A DNA stretch of 64,000 bases from Rhytidiadelphus loreus (GCA_947034895.1 OX344764.1:47287348-47351347), one strand, 5' to 3'. Positions 1-11,006 are shown, counted from the first letter of the stretch. Notes: generated from the sequence alone by a model not told the origin. Numbers and translations are program-made.

Positions 1-279
1 GTCATAGTGTGTGTTTGCTTTCAGAGGTCATCTCGACCTCAAGAGGAGCTTGGGATGGGATAACATCGTGTACATCAATACGTAGAGTATACAAGTAACT
101 TTCTATTGTATAGGATAAAGAAGGATCATGACAAGGTAATGTGGTCGTTTTGTTTAGACAAGATAAATACAAATTAAAATATGAGGCATTTATTAAGTGC
201 ATAAAACCTCCCCATTGTCTATAACGGTGTTGTATTGTATATACGTACATGGTATAAAAATTTATATTATATGTTATAC

Positions 280-748
280 GAGTAGCTTCAAAGTGACGCC
301 TTCTTGTGGAGTTGTAAATCATCTGTATAAGAAAGAGGATCTACATGAGAGCTGCATCGAGTTGAAATATTGTTGTTTGTTTTTCACTTTAGAATGTCGA
401 ATTGAAGGGATTTTTTGAGTCTCAAGATGAAGGGCCTCAACCGAGGCTGAATTTGAGCTTTCATTGTTGCAACTGCCAGATGAGCTGTTTTTAACATGAG
501 ATTTAGCATCGCCTTATGTGTATCTATGAGATGAAGTTGGGCCTTTTTTACCACCAAAGCAACCTTGTATAGAGCAATGGTGACACATAAATCTTTAGTG
601 AGATGCTCATGTATTGATAATCTTATTACAAATTGGATGTGTTGAATCCAGTAGTCATAAAGTAACATTTGAAGGGTGATTTGAAGGTTTAAACAACGAC
701 CAATACTATTGTATAATCAAGCCAATCAAGAAAAATCGCGGCCATTAA
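280..748 (+). pseudogene. Degenerate plus-strand copy of the family A ORF and its leader
   Basis: This stretch matches, in the opposite orientation, the intact family A ORF and leader at 1952-2520. The shared leader piece GTGACGCCTTCT lies at about 292-303 here. Coding similarity is visible from about 410 (CAACCGAGGCTGAATTTGAG) and again at 605-748, ending at the family A residues HQRW. Frame is lost several times, so no protein is expected. The copy stops abruptly at about 748, where sequence switches to the far end of the neighbouring inverted copy. I see no other gene in the first 280 bases. Confidence 0.6.
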
Positions 749-1044
749 CGATGGTAAGGTGATAAGAAACCAAGGACTTTGGACGTGTAAAACGGGACGA
801 CCAGACCACGAGCTGAACCGTCCGAGGGATTGGATCCTAAATTTCAAACCCACGGTGACCAACAAACTTGCCTCACCAGTGGGATCAACATAAAAGTCTC
901 GATCATGTGGGCAATTAACCCCACTTCGTCGCATCCACAACACAAAATGAGGTTAGTGTTGGTGTAAGCCAAATCGCCCGCAACAATAAAATTCAATTTA
1001 CAAAGCCACAAGCCACACACACACACAAGTCTTCAATACCTCCT

Positions 1045-1086
1045 TCAACTCCAACTCCAACTCCAACTCCAACTCCAACTCCAATT
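1045..1086. repeat. Hexanucleotide microsatellite (AACTCC)n
   Basis: About six to seven AACTCC units lie inside the tail of the minus-strand family A copy. The equivalent positions of the other two copies, about 3500-3515 and 22550-22565, have only one or two units. The expansion therefore happened after the copies separated. A short (AC)n run lies just upstream at 1013-1027. Confidence 0.85.
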
Positions 1087-1951
1087 TCCAAGCTGAACTT
1101 TGGATGAGTGTTTTTGTTGATCTACAATTCCAAATGAACTAAATAATAGCTTTTCGGAAAGCTAATACAATCATATACTTCTCCTCTACATTTCAAAAAA
1201 TTCTAAAACTTTGTTCAACTTCTATGGCCATCCAAAGTTTTGGCCTTGAGAAAAGAAAGGCAGCAGACCTTCCTTCGCTTCCACACTCACAACTTTCTCA
1301 TACAAACTCCAAACAGAATGAATGATAGCTTCATGAAAATCTAACACAATTTCCTACACTCTCTCTAAATTTAATTGCAAAACAAGAACCTGTCCGTCTT
1401 TTATGGTCAGTTGAAATCTCTGCATCTCAATTTTAAAGGCAACAAACTTTTCTTCACTCAAACTAGCACAACTTTCGCTTCACAACTCCACATCAAGCAA
1501 GTGAGATTAATTTGGAAACTACACGCTATGATATACAACACCTAATTTCATTTCAAAATACTTCAAACTCACAACACATTGAACACAATGGCTCTCCAAA
1601 CATTCGGGTCCTCCCTAAACTCTCAACGAGAGAGAAAATGAATAGTGTTCACCTTTTTTCCACCTTATCTTCACTCTAACCACACAAACAAGTGGGCTCA
1701 GTCCCTAACTCACTTCCAAAACTACAACATGAATAATTGAGCACTTATTTGGCCCCACAACTATTTCTTTATCTTTAACTTTGAAGGAAATTCACTTCAA
1801 GTTCACATAAAAGATAAACTATTCGAATATTTCTTTCATACTACTTCACAAACACAAATTTATTGTAATAAATCACTTCAACTATGGAATGAAGAACTAA
1901 AAATCAACATATATCTAATAGAGGTAAAAAACTAGAACTCCAATCGAAATG

Positions 1952-2410
1952 TTACTTCATCTGCAAGAATTTGAAGATGCATTTGACGATAGCAGCAACG
2001 TAATCGGCACGATCTGCTTTGGTTAAGGGATTAATTGGCCCTTCCAACCATCGTTGATGACCACGACTCCCTTCGATAGGCTTCACCATACAATAGTATT
2101 GCTCGTCATTTAAGCCTTCAAAACATCCTTCAAATGTGACTTCACGGTTGCCGGGTTCAACACATTCAACCTGCAACAAAATCACCAATGCCCGAGCGTC
2201 ATGCTGAAGATTATCGTGCCATCGTTTCTCCACGCGAGATTGTTTCGGTGGTCGAGATGGCCCAGCTTCATCTTCTGGTCGCCCATGTAACAATGAAAGA
2301 TTCAGTGGCAGTTGTGGCTGATTCAGCAGTTGCGATAAAGAAAATTCGAATTTACGCTCCGGTTGAGATTCTTCATCTTGAGACTTAGAAAAAACCCTCC
2401 AGATCGACAT
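1952..2410 (-). CDS. Family A element protein, unknown function (152 aa)
   Basis: The chosen start is the Met of MSIWRVFSKSQDEE at 2410. An in-frame upstream Met at 2467 would add 19 mostly hydrophobic, phenylalanine-rich residues that look like leader rather than protein. The product has a charged N-terminal third (SQDEESQPERKFEFSLSQLL), a proline- and basic-rich middle (GPSRPPKQSRVEKRW) and a compact C-terminal part with VTFEGCFEGLNDEQYYCMV and a final IVKCIFKFLQMK. I recognise no domain. Three lines support real coding: two other copies keep the same region as recognisable decayed sequence (410-748 and 21455-21720); the ORF is the only uninterrupted one of the set; and a TATA box lies about 70 bp upstream. 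It could be an accessory protein of a non-autonomous transposon or a captured host fragment. Confidence 0.45.
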   Translation of the reverse strand: MSIWRVFSKSQDEESQPERKFEFSLSQLLNQPQLPLNLSLLHGRPEDEAGPSRPPKQSRVEKRWHDNLQHDARALVILLQVECVEPGNREVTFEGCFEGLNDEQYYCMVKPIEGSRGHQRWLEGPINPLTKADRADYVAAIVKCIFKFLQMK

Positions 2411-2479
2411 AGTATAATCTAAATAAAACACAAAGAAGAAGAATATCAAATGAGATGAAGTTTTCAAGTAAATCTTTCT

Positions 2480-2532
2480 CTATATAGTCGGGAAGAGAAG
2501 GCGTCACGTTGAAGCCACCTCAAATGACGTCA
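2480..2532 (-). promoter_or_regulatory. Putative promoter of the family A ORF: TATA box and TGACGTCA
   Basis: On the minus strand the order is the palindrome TGACGTCA (2525-2532), then a CTATATAG TATA-like box near 2482-2489, then the ORF. TGACGTCA is the core recognised by TGA/CREB-type bZIP factors. The palindrome lies about 40 bp upstream of the TATA box, a typical promoter distance. The degenerate copy at 280-310 keeps part of this leader. Confidence 0.4.
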
Positions 2533-2589
2533 TCTTATTTATAATACTACAAATATTTAAATCTATCTAAATCATGTATATATACATAT

Positions 2590-3990
2590 TCTATATAATG
2601 TCTGCATTTGCAGCACGACAACACATTCTCAAGTTTTTGCAAATGGAGTGAAAGTTGTCTTGAAATTCTAGTTTTTTACCTCTAATAGGCATTGGTTTAA
2701 TGTTAGTACTTATATTCATATTTGAAGTATTTTATAGAATTATTTTGTGTGGTTATAGTTGTGAAAGGAAAAGATGGAAGTAGTTTGCCTTCTAGGTAGA
2801 TTTTAAAATGATTTTCTTTCTAAGTTAAAAATAAAGAAATAGTTGTGAGGCCAAATATGAAGCCTTAAGAGAAAGTTAAGAGCTCATGTCTACTTGCTTA
2901 TGTAGTAGAGAGTTGTTAATAAATGATAAGCAAGAAGAAAAGGTAGACATTATTCATCTTCTCTCTCATTGTAATTTTGGGGAACCCAAATATTTGGAGG
3001 CCCCTTGTGTATGAAGAATTTTGAAATGAAAATTGGAGGATTTGAGTATCATGGCATTTAGCTTCTAAATTAATTTCACTTGCTTGATTTAGAGTTGTAA
3101 AATCAAAAGTTGGACTAGTTTGAGTAGAAGGAGGTCTGTTGCCTCCTATGTAGAGGGGTTGGGGCTGAGAATTTGGCCAACCATAAAAGATGAACAAGTC
3201 TTTGGTTTGCAATGAAACTTTGAGGGAGTGTAGGAAGTGTTGTTAGATTTTTAGAAAGATTTCATTCATTCAATTTGGAGTTTATATGAATGAATTGTGA
3301 GTGTTGAAATGAAAGAGGGTCTTCTGCCTTCACTTTTAGGGGCTAAAACTTCGAATAACCATAGATATTGGACAGAGTGTTAGAATGAATTGAGATTTAA
3401 AGGAAGTATAAAAATTTGTGATAGCTTTCCAAAGAGTTATCATTCAATTCATTTGAAACTTTGATGCAAAGGGGGTATTCAATCAAAGTTCAACCTCAAA
3501 ATTGGAGTGGGAGTTGAAGATGGAAGAAGACTTATGTATTGTGGCTTGTGGCTTGTCTATCTTTGTAAATTTTGTTGTTGCGAGTGTCATGGTTGAAACC
3601 ATTGCTTAGCCTCTTTTTGTGTTGTGGATATGATGAAGTGGGGTTCTTCACCCATATAGTCGTACTTTTAATGTTGTTCCCACTAGTGAGGTATGATTGT
3701 TGATTACTGTGGTTTGAAATTTAGGAGCCAATTTCTTGGATGGTTCAGCTCATAGTTTGGCCGTCCCATTTTACACGTCCAAAGCCCGCAGTTTCTTATC
3801 ACTCAATCTTAATCCTTGGGCTTGTTTAAAACCATTACAGGATAGGCCAACGGATAGCAGTCCGAAGATTTGAAGACTCGAAGATTTAAAGATTTAAAGA
3901 CTTGAAGATCATTTCTCGTCGCAGCCAGAATCCCCGTGATTTCTCGAGGCAAATGCTCTCTACTCGACAACGGAAGTGCCAAAACAATAA
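2590..3990 (+). mobile_element. Family A repeat element, plus-strand copy (tail only)
   Basis: This copy begins with the last few codons of the ORF (TCAAGTTTTTGCAAATGG) and continues through the full tail to about 3985. It aligns co-linearly with 21700-23010, including the end segments GGGCTTGTTTAAAACCATTAC and AGAATCCCCGTGATTTC. It has no ORF of its own, so it is either 5'-truncated or one half of a snap-back arrangement with 749-2540. An AAGATTTAAAG-type short tandem repeat lies at about 3870-3915. Confidence 0.6.
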
Positions 3991-4029
3991 CCACAAATCT
4001 AGCCGTTGAACCTCTTCAAACGTTATTGT

Positions 4030-6008
4030 TCCAGAAGAATGCCACCAAGCTCATATGGCGTGGTAGCGAATCTTTGAATCACTAGAAAAAGCAGCGTCTT
4101 TGTATTGTTTGCACAACTTGCGGTGTTGATCTTGCATGTCAATTCTAATATCTGCTTTTGTATACTTCTCTAAAGATTGAATCTAGTGAAATAGGCATTG
4201 CGCTCTCAATTTAGCATGGGTTGTGACGGTTCCATATATTTTCCTGACTGCATTCCAATTTGCTTGTGCACTATCCGCCATGAAACCCTTGAAATAAGGT
4301 AAAGCATGACCGTGTCTTGACATCACGACATTTAAATTTGTCTAGAAATGACTTTGAGCGACTATATCCTGAGATTGCATGTCGCACATTGCAACTGTCA
4401 TCACATGACTATAGATTGAATCATAAACGTGGCACGCAAATGTCGTCCATTGCTTAACTCGCTTCACATTATCAAACATCATCCAAGAGTCTTTCAAGTC
4501 ACCACTAGGTTGCATTCTAGTTACCATGTCTACACCACTACTTGGACCGACTTTAGACATTTTGAACACGTAAACCTTGTTTGTCTCAAAGCCTGGCCCG
4601 GAAATTTGTTCTCTTGTATATAAGCCCAATTGCTGCATCTCCTTATCTTCGTTATGCTGTACATGTACATGAAGCGGCAAAAATACTTGAAGGTCGTCAC
4701 CTCATTTCTAATGCTAAGGAAACTCATGAACTTGCATTTATCTAAGATTGGCATAAGCTCGTGTGGCCCGAACATTGCTAGTGTTGTTCCTTTAGGTCTA
4801 AGGAGCATTTTTCCTACTAATTCTTTACTAGCCTCGAAGACAATAGATGAATTTGTTGTTGTTGGAATTATTTCGACCTGGTCATGAATAAATGATCTAG
4901 TTTTGTCTTTGAAATCACGATAGTCACCATCTTTCATCGGGTGAAAGTGTATTCCAAAGTGGACACAAGCACAACACATGTCGCACTTTCCTACAACATA
5001 GTATACTCTCATTTGGCAACTTGCAACACATGTTGGAATCTCTAAGCAAATCTTGTAAATGATAGACAAACCAGGAGGAGGGGTACATGAGACCTAAAAG
5101 GAAACAAGAGAAGACCCATTCCATTCAGTTTTGTTCACAATCGAAACATGGTTTTGTCGATAGAGGTGATCCACGCATGAAGCTAATCGAAAAGTAAGTC
5201 CATCCTTGTTCTTGATATTTGTTGTGTGAGTATTGGCCCAGACATGACCATCGTGGTGTCTCTCCATTCCGCTCAAGAGCTTCGCTTGAGAATCCAAAGT
5301 AGACAATCCAAGGGGAGGTAACTCGAATATCACATCATCATTGAATACCGGTAGAACAAAGTTGACATGTTGAATAGGAATACAATTATAATCAACCTTT
5401 TTGAAGGGATTCAAAGATCCTTTACTATTGCAGAGTTTGCAAAGAAAAAGAATGATTGATAACCCTACACAATGAGATACCATATTTGAGGCATGAAAAG
5501 GCACGAAGGAGGTGCTAGGGGCTCCAGATAAAGGAGACACAATATGTTTCAACAATTTCCTAGGAGGTGAAGAATTGTCTGTCGTCACTCTCGAGTGCTA
5601 TGATTTCTACCCCGGGCTCAATCTGGACGCAAATAGACAAGCGTTTGAGGGGAGTTGTAGAACTAGGAAATATAGGAATACCTTCTCTACACAACGCCAC
5701 AGTAGGCAGTTCAAGCAACCCGTAAGGTATATATTTGCTTGTAGCCAATTGCCACTAACAAAGTGAACCTTCCAAAACATGGTCCTGACCATTATATGAA
5801 TTATGTCACCCGCAACAGAGTCAAACACTTCTTTATCAATATATATAGTCCTCTCCAACAATGAGAACCAAACATTCAATTGGAATGCACTAACCACAAC
5901 AAATCCTTGGTCACCAACATGAAAAGCTATAGGCACAGTCTCTCTGTCTGCCCTTACCACTACAACCAAATTAAACAACATGATCTTTCCACTCGCAAGA
6001 ATTAACAT
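4030..6008 (-). pseudogene. Broken transposase-like gene, unclassified plant family
   Basis: Read 6008 to 4030, at least five consecutive blocks in shifting frames look like one protein: 6008-5607 (VPIAFHVGDQGFVVVSAFQ), 5588-5094 (IPIQHVNFVLPVFNDDVIF and GMERHHDGHVW), 5069-4530 (CKFMSFLSIRNEVTTFKYF, FPGQALRQTRFTCSKC), 4680-4342 (MSKVGPSSGVDMVTRMQPSG, DSWMMFDNVKRVKQW), and about 4300-4200 (FMADSAQANWNAVRKIYG). The CxxC block and the acidic FMADSAQANW block resemble a transposase-like repeat protein I recall from plant genomes, but I cannot name its superfamily. Neighbouring blocks overlap in different frames, which indicates several frameshifts, and there are stops such as the one after AQSHF at 4342. 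It is not functional. Boundaries are approximate because neither TIRs nor a target duplication were found. Confidence 0.6.
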
Positions 6009-6229
6009 AATGAGCGCACTATATTACAACTTCTACATAGAAGACATTATTCTAAATAAGAAAAAATGTTTTCTGATGCAAGAAATGAGTGAAAATAGTA
6101 TATATAGAATTCAAATGTATGTCATTGACATTGGAAGGTATGAGCTCCCAATTCATCACTTGGGATTTATAGTGTGTTTTTTAGATTATTGCAATTAAAG
6201 TCATAATATTACACAAAAAGCCCCCAAAA

Positions 6230-8700
6230 GAGTGTAGAACCCAAATAGGCATGTTACATGCCAATATAGCCTTTGGTCATAAATAGTGGGAATCAATAAG
6301 CTTGTAGAAAATTTATCCAAAATAGCCTAAAAATAGTGCATGTGACCATGCTTGCCTAAATTGGTCCTAAGAGAGATAGAGGGATCCCTACGTAAATCTC
6401 CAAAGATAGGTTTCAATTTTCCCATTCCATCGAAGAAATAATAGAAACCTCAATTGTTAACATGCAAATGTCACTTTCTCAAGATAGGTGAAACAGAGGA
6501 ATCTATGGCCACCGATAGTCCTCTAGGATTGAAAGCATGTCAAGAAGTCAATAGCAAAATCCATTTGTCAAGATTCCCTCGTATGTGGAAGATTCTCTAA
6601 TTGTCGGTAATTCAAGGAAGGTTGATTTTACCTTTTTGCTGACCATGCGCAAGACTGACACAAGACTTGGCGCACCACTTGGAAAATTCCACGAGAGGTT
6701 TTCTAAGAAGTTTCGGAATTTTTTGACTTGTAGAGATACCTTTTTCGAATAGTCAACCGTTTAAATCCACAAGTAGAAATTCATGGGAAATTTTTGGGTT
6801 GCGGTAAAATCTCACTAAAAATTAGGATAGCTTCTTTTATATTAATAACACGCCCTAACAACTTTCAAAGTATTATGATAGCGGGAGGTGGCCAAATCAT
6901 TAACATTCCTCCAAATATCAAATATTGCAAGATATTCGTGGAGTTGACTGGTGTCTCGGGAGCACACAAAGTTAGAACGAAGTCGTCTAGGAGTCTTTCC
7001 TTACTCCCTAAATCCCTCCCGACAATCCTAGCTAGTTGTCCTAGTCAGAAAAGGTAAACTCCGAAAGTTAGATTTTTACCCTTTTACTAATACTAGTTGG
7101 CATTGGTTGTCAATGTGTTTTTTGCGAGAAAAACAAGAGTTAGGAGATATTTTAGCCTAAAAATGACCTTTTGAAGCCAATGGTGTAGTCCACTTGCGAT
7201 TTGGAGTTGAACTCCAAAAGTTAGAATTTAGAACCAACGTAAAAATCCTAATGAGGTAAAAATTCTAAAAGATAAAGATGAAAATCTAAAGTGATAGGGT
7301 TACATAGGTTAGGAAAAGGGGAGAGAGTGCCTCGAAAGAATATAAAAGGGCATCCTTCTTCCTTTCAAAACAACCTCTTTTCTTGTACTTGGGACTATTC
7401 ACTACACTAAAAAGGGTATTTAGTGTTGGCAACACTATTTGCAAACCATAACACTAAATATCATTTACTCTACTAAAGTAAGTAACACTAAATGTAATTT
7501 CTAACACTAAAAGTACTCTATGGTAAATCTAAAATATGAAGAGGTTTACATTTAGTGTTACATTTCATTTACAAATTTCAGATTTCAGATTTCAGATTTA
7601 GTGGGTCAGATTTTAGATTTTAGGTTTTACATTTAGTGTTTACATTTAGTGTTACAAAGGCGGCGCATTGAAGTTTAGCACTACACTAATCGTCCTAAAA
7701 TTGACATTTAGTGTAGGGTCAAGTAGGGTGGTAATTACACTAAATGTAATCCAACACTAAATACCCTTTTTAGTGTATTGGTCCTACTTTGTGTTGAAGA
7801 TTTTGGCCTTCTTTGGCCAAAGCCCTTGAGTAGTGTTTTATGGCTTCTTTTGAACCATTGTTTTTTTTTCCAAGGAGTGTAGAGGACTTTGGGGGTCCCT
7901 CTACACCTAATTGCTACTTTGATTTTGAGTGTCTATACCTTCTTGCTTATAAGTGTTTTTTGTTGAGTCGATCGTTAACCTTTGTCCCTTTGAATCCTCA
8001 CATGTACTAACTATAGAGCTCACCCTCCATTGTACCTTGGTGATGTTGCTTTGGATGGCCTATAGTGCTTGGTTGTCTTTCCTACCCTTGTACTAACTAC
8101 TTGCTACTAATCACCTAGTTGCTTTCATTATTATTACTTACCTAAGTCTTGCACAACGTGTTGGGTCTAGTCCTCCTCATCTTAGTTAGGGAAAGAGTGG
8201 GGTAGTCTTTCTTGGGGTGACAAGACTCTACCTTCTTTAGCCGGTCCAAGTCCTAGATTGTGTATTAAACTCTTAAACGGCAAAGCTTTGAACACTAAAA
8301 GTCAAGGGAAGTCTTAGATTTGGTGTTAAAACCAATTTAGCGACTTGTCATGGAATTACCTAAAGGGTTTGCTTCAAAGTTTAGTTTCCAAAACGTGTTG
8401 AAGACAAGTCAAAAATTAATGTCCCAAAAGATAGAGAGCACCAAGAGTGGAAGGTGAACGAGGGCCTTGTCTTTTTTTCCAACCCCCTTTCTTTGTGTGT
8501 TGGGGTCCACTTTGTTTTTCTTCTCCTCCAATTACTACTATCATGTTATTATTTTTCCAACCAATTGGCCCCCAATCAGTTCGCAATTTAACTAGTCAGG
8601 GCATTGGCCAGCTAGGGGATCCAACAAGCTCGGGCACCAGCCAACCGTGTGTGAGCCCTCAAATTAGCATTTGGAATTGTAGATCTATTTTTTGCGATTT
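6230..8700. repeat. Degenerate dispersed repeat, paralogous to 55.1-58.7 kb
   Basis: The block at 6683-6830 (GGAAAATTCC, AGTCAACCGT, AAATCTCACTAAAAATTAGG) aligns in order with 55515-55650. Further downstream a TATA-like AATATAAAAGGGC at about 7339 with a pyrimidine-rich leader parallels the 57775-57835 region more loosely. The two copies differ by later insertions: a MITE at 7403-7777 here and a CACTA element at 55859-57493 there. The TATA-like box and C/T-rich leader suggest an old LTR-type promoter, but TG...CA ends, primer-binding site and polypurine tract are not visible, so this is only a repeat call. No gene is supported here; 6010-6230 also holds nothing I recognise. Confidence 0.45.
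7403..7777. mobile_element. MITE with 27-bp perfect TIRs (TACACTAAAAAGGG...)
   Basis: The left end TACACTAAAAAGGGTATTTA (7403-7422, continuing to 7429) is the exact reverse complement of 7751-7777. The interior is rich in TTTAGTGTTA and its complement, so it could fold extensively. If the outer TA is counted as target duplication, the element is 7405-7775 with a TA target, as for Tc1/mariner-type MITEs. If the ends are read as CACTA, a CACTA-type MITE is possible, but no matching 3-bp duplication is seen. Confidence 0.8.
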
Positions 8701-8969
8701 TTAGTTAGTTTTTAGATTATTTTTATGCAAAAACACATAAAAAGAGAGTTTTGGTAGAAGTTCCTACCAAAGTAGTAAGAAATGGTCTTAGAAACGTGGA
8801 ACACATAAAATATTATGTTTTCACTCATTCTAAGTCTTATTAGTAAGTTTAAACAAATAGTTAGTTTTGGAGTTTAGTTTTGTAGTAATTAGCGGATGAA
8901 GTTTAGGCACTACTAGGAGCAACTTTCATCCATTGATATCTTTTGCTACGGAGGTTGGATGGGCTAGCA
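8700..8969. other. No recognisable feature
   Basis: AT-rich sequence with no convincing coding frame, RNA gene or repeat boundary. Confidence 0.5.
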
Positions 8970-9346
8970 CTAAGGTAAGAATACCATAAACGGTTAAAAT
9001 AAGCATTTCAGCCTATAAGATATGGGAAATTTATTGAAAAATTCAGCTCAATGTGTACACAAATGAGGATGAGGAAGAATGCAAAAAAAAAAATCTTCAA
9101 AAATGAATATTTTATTGAATATAAATGTAGATTTTTCATACAGACCCCATTCTTGTCTCATAGCTTCACATAAAATAGTTTCCCTTGGAACTTGTTCCTA
9201 ATCATTAGAGAAAAAGGCAGCCCTCAACTGGGCCGCCTCAAAGTGACAAACCACTCTATTCTTTGATGTCTGAAATTCTAGGGAATCTGTAAGACGTGAG
9301 TAGTCAGACACTCTGAATTTCGGCACTTGTCAGACTACTAAAACCA

Positions 9347-9664
9347 AGGGCAGCCACTGAAGCAAAGAAGAAGGCAATGGAACTCTAATTTCTTTTTTTT
9401 CTTAAATTATCATGTATGCTGAAAATGAACACACAATTTTCAATTGGTAAGTGTAACCAATGAAGTGGCTTTTAATTGTATCACATTCAAATTTAAGCCA
9501 CTTAGTGAAGTGTGTGTATTTGGAAGGGAGAAGAGATGCACTTTATACAAGTGGAGTAATGGTAGGTGAAACAACCCATGTGGGATATGTGAATCAAGAC
9601 TAGAAGGAGCTCCACCACTCATGGTTATGTGAAAACACAAAATTTGTGTTAAAAGTCAGATTTT
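9347..9664 (+). repeat. Left arm of a 318-bp inverted repeat
   Basis: It runs from AGGGCAGCCACTGAAGC to AAAAGTCAGATTTT and is the reverse complement of 10689-11006. The coordinate sum is constant (20353) across the arm, so there are no indels, and the sequence looks identical throughout. The flanking bases stop matching at once on both sides. A 66-codon open frame in each arm is a by-product of the repeat, not a gene. Confidence 0.9.
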
Positions 9665-9985
9665 AGACCTCATTTAGGCATAGTAGATGAAAAAAATTCA
9701 AAAAACTTAAAACTAGTAAAAGTTGTAAAATAAAGTTAAGTTTTATCTGCAAAAATCCGTTTGAAATTTAAAGACTTCACCTTAAAGTTATGAACAAATT
9801 TCAAAGAGGGTGTTTGAAAATGTAAAAAAAAATGTCCCTTCTACCCCCTCTTTGAAGTTTGTCCATAACTCTTAGATGGGGATTCAAAATTTGAAACAGA
9901 TTTTTGGAGATAAAAGTTAGCTTGGTTTTCCAACTTCTTCTAGTTCAATTTTTTTCAAAAATGATACAATACTATGACCAAATTC
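9664..9985. mobile_element. Family B foldback (MITE-like) copy 1
   Basis: An imperfect palindrome centred near 9825 pairs TTATGAACAAATTTCAAAGA with TCTTTGAAGTTTGTCCATAA. Outer landmarks are TTAGGCATAGTAG on the left and ATACTATGACCAAATTC on the right. The same plan, including an AAAATCCGTTT block and a GGGTGTTT...TGTC centre, is found at 48450-48795, 56272-56655 and 56730-57105. Length is about 320 bp and there is no coding capacity. Confidence 0.7.
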
Positions 9986-10688
9986 TATTTGAATTCATTA
10001 ATGATCTCAAGTTGAAATGTTTCAATCTTAATTTAAGGTTGTTGTCAAGGTTTAAATATTTACATCTAAATTATTCACAAATTTTCAAATAGAATACTTT
10101 TAGGGGATTTAATGGGGAAATGACATCCCTTCGCAATTTGTACCTTTCAATCCATTTTGAAATTCTATATGAAAGCAACATTGGGATTTTCAAAATGTTG
10201 ATGGATATCTTACATCAATTGGTTAGCCCTTGTGTACTGCAAGCATTTGATGATTTATTAATGGTGATAAAAGAAACTTGTCTATATCTAAATTTTTAAT
10301 ACCCAGGAATGCAAAAGAGGCTATTTTTTCTCTCAAGCTAATTATTTTAGGTTCGAACATTGGGTTGTAATGCAAATACTTCTTGTTTACTAGATTTGTA
10401 TGAGGAAGGTATTGTATACAATAATCCTTTTTGTTGAGTGGGACGTCAAAGCATATTGGGGCTTTTTATCATGAGAAGGTGCCTTAAAAAATGGAATTTC
10501 TTATAAGAAGGTATGAAGTTTTGTTTTGGTGCTTCATTTCTTTTTTCATATAAACATTGAGAGTAGTGGCTTGTATGAGAGCAAAATTGAGTGGAATTCA
10601 AAGCTCAAATTTCAATACAATATTGATGGACCACTTCACCAATTGTATCAAATATAATCAAAACATATGCAGGAACATTTTCATATAG

Positions 10689-11006
10689 AAAATCTGACTT
10701 TTAACACAAATTTTGTGTTTTCACATAACCATGAGTGGTGGAGCTCCTTCTAGTCTTGATTCACATATCCCACATGGGTTGTTTCACCTACCATTACTCC
10801 ACTTGTATAAAGTGCATCTCTTCTCCCTTCCAAATACACACACTTCACTAAGTGGCTTAAATTTGAATGTGATACAATTAAAAGCCACTTCATTGGTTAC
10901 ACTTACCAATTGAAAATTGTGTGTTCATTTTCAGCATACATGATAATTTAAGAAAAAAAAGAAATTAGAGTTCCATTGCCTTCTTCTTTGCTTCAGTGGC
11001 TGCCCT
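10689..11006 (-). repeat. Right arm of the 318-bp inverted repeat
   Basis: This is the reverse complement of 9347-9664 with no visible difference. The roughly 1 kb between the arms holds the family B foldback and AT-rich filler without a gene. The perfect identity implies a very young element or gene conversion between the arms. Confidence 0.9.

Larger units (their letters stand above)
749..2540 (-). mobile_element. Family A repeat element, minus-strand copy with intact ORF
   Basis: Read on the minus strand, this copy has a leader with a TATA box, a short ORF (2410-1952) and a tail of about 1.2 kb that runs to about 760. The tail matches the plus-strand copies at 2600-3830 and 21680-22870 over its whole length. 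Landmarks are TTTTTTACCTCTA just after the ORF, a TTGTGGCTTGT-like block, and the end block CCCGTTTTACACGTCC. The tail together with 2600-3830 forms an inverted repeat with arms over 1.2 kb. No transposase, LTR signature or clear target duplication was found, so its class is unknown. Confidence 0.6.

Noticed and set aside
9440..9640. 66-codon open frame repeated identically at 10713-10913
   Set aside because: The identity results from the inverted arms; the translation has no domain and no start context.
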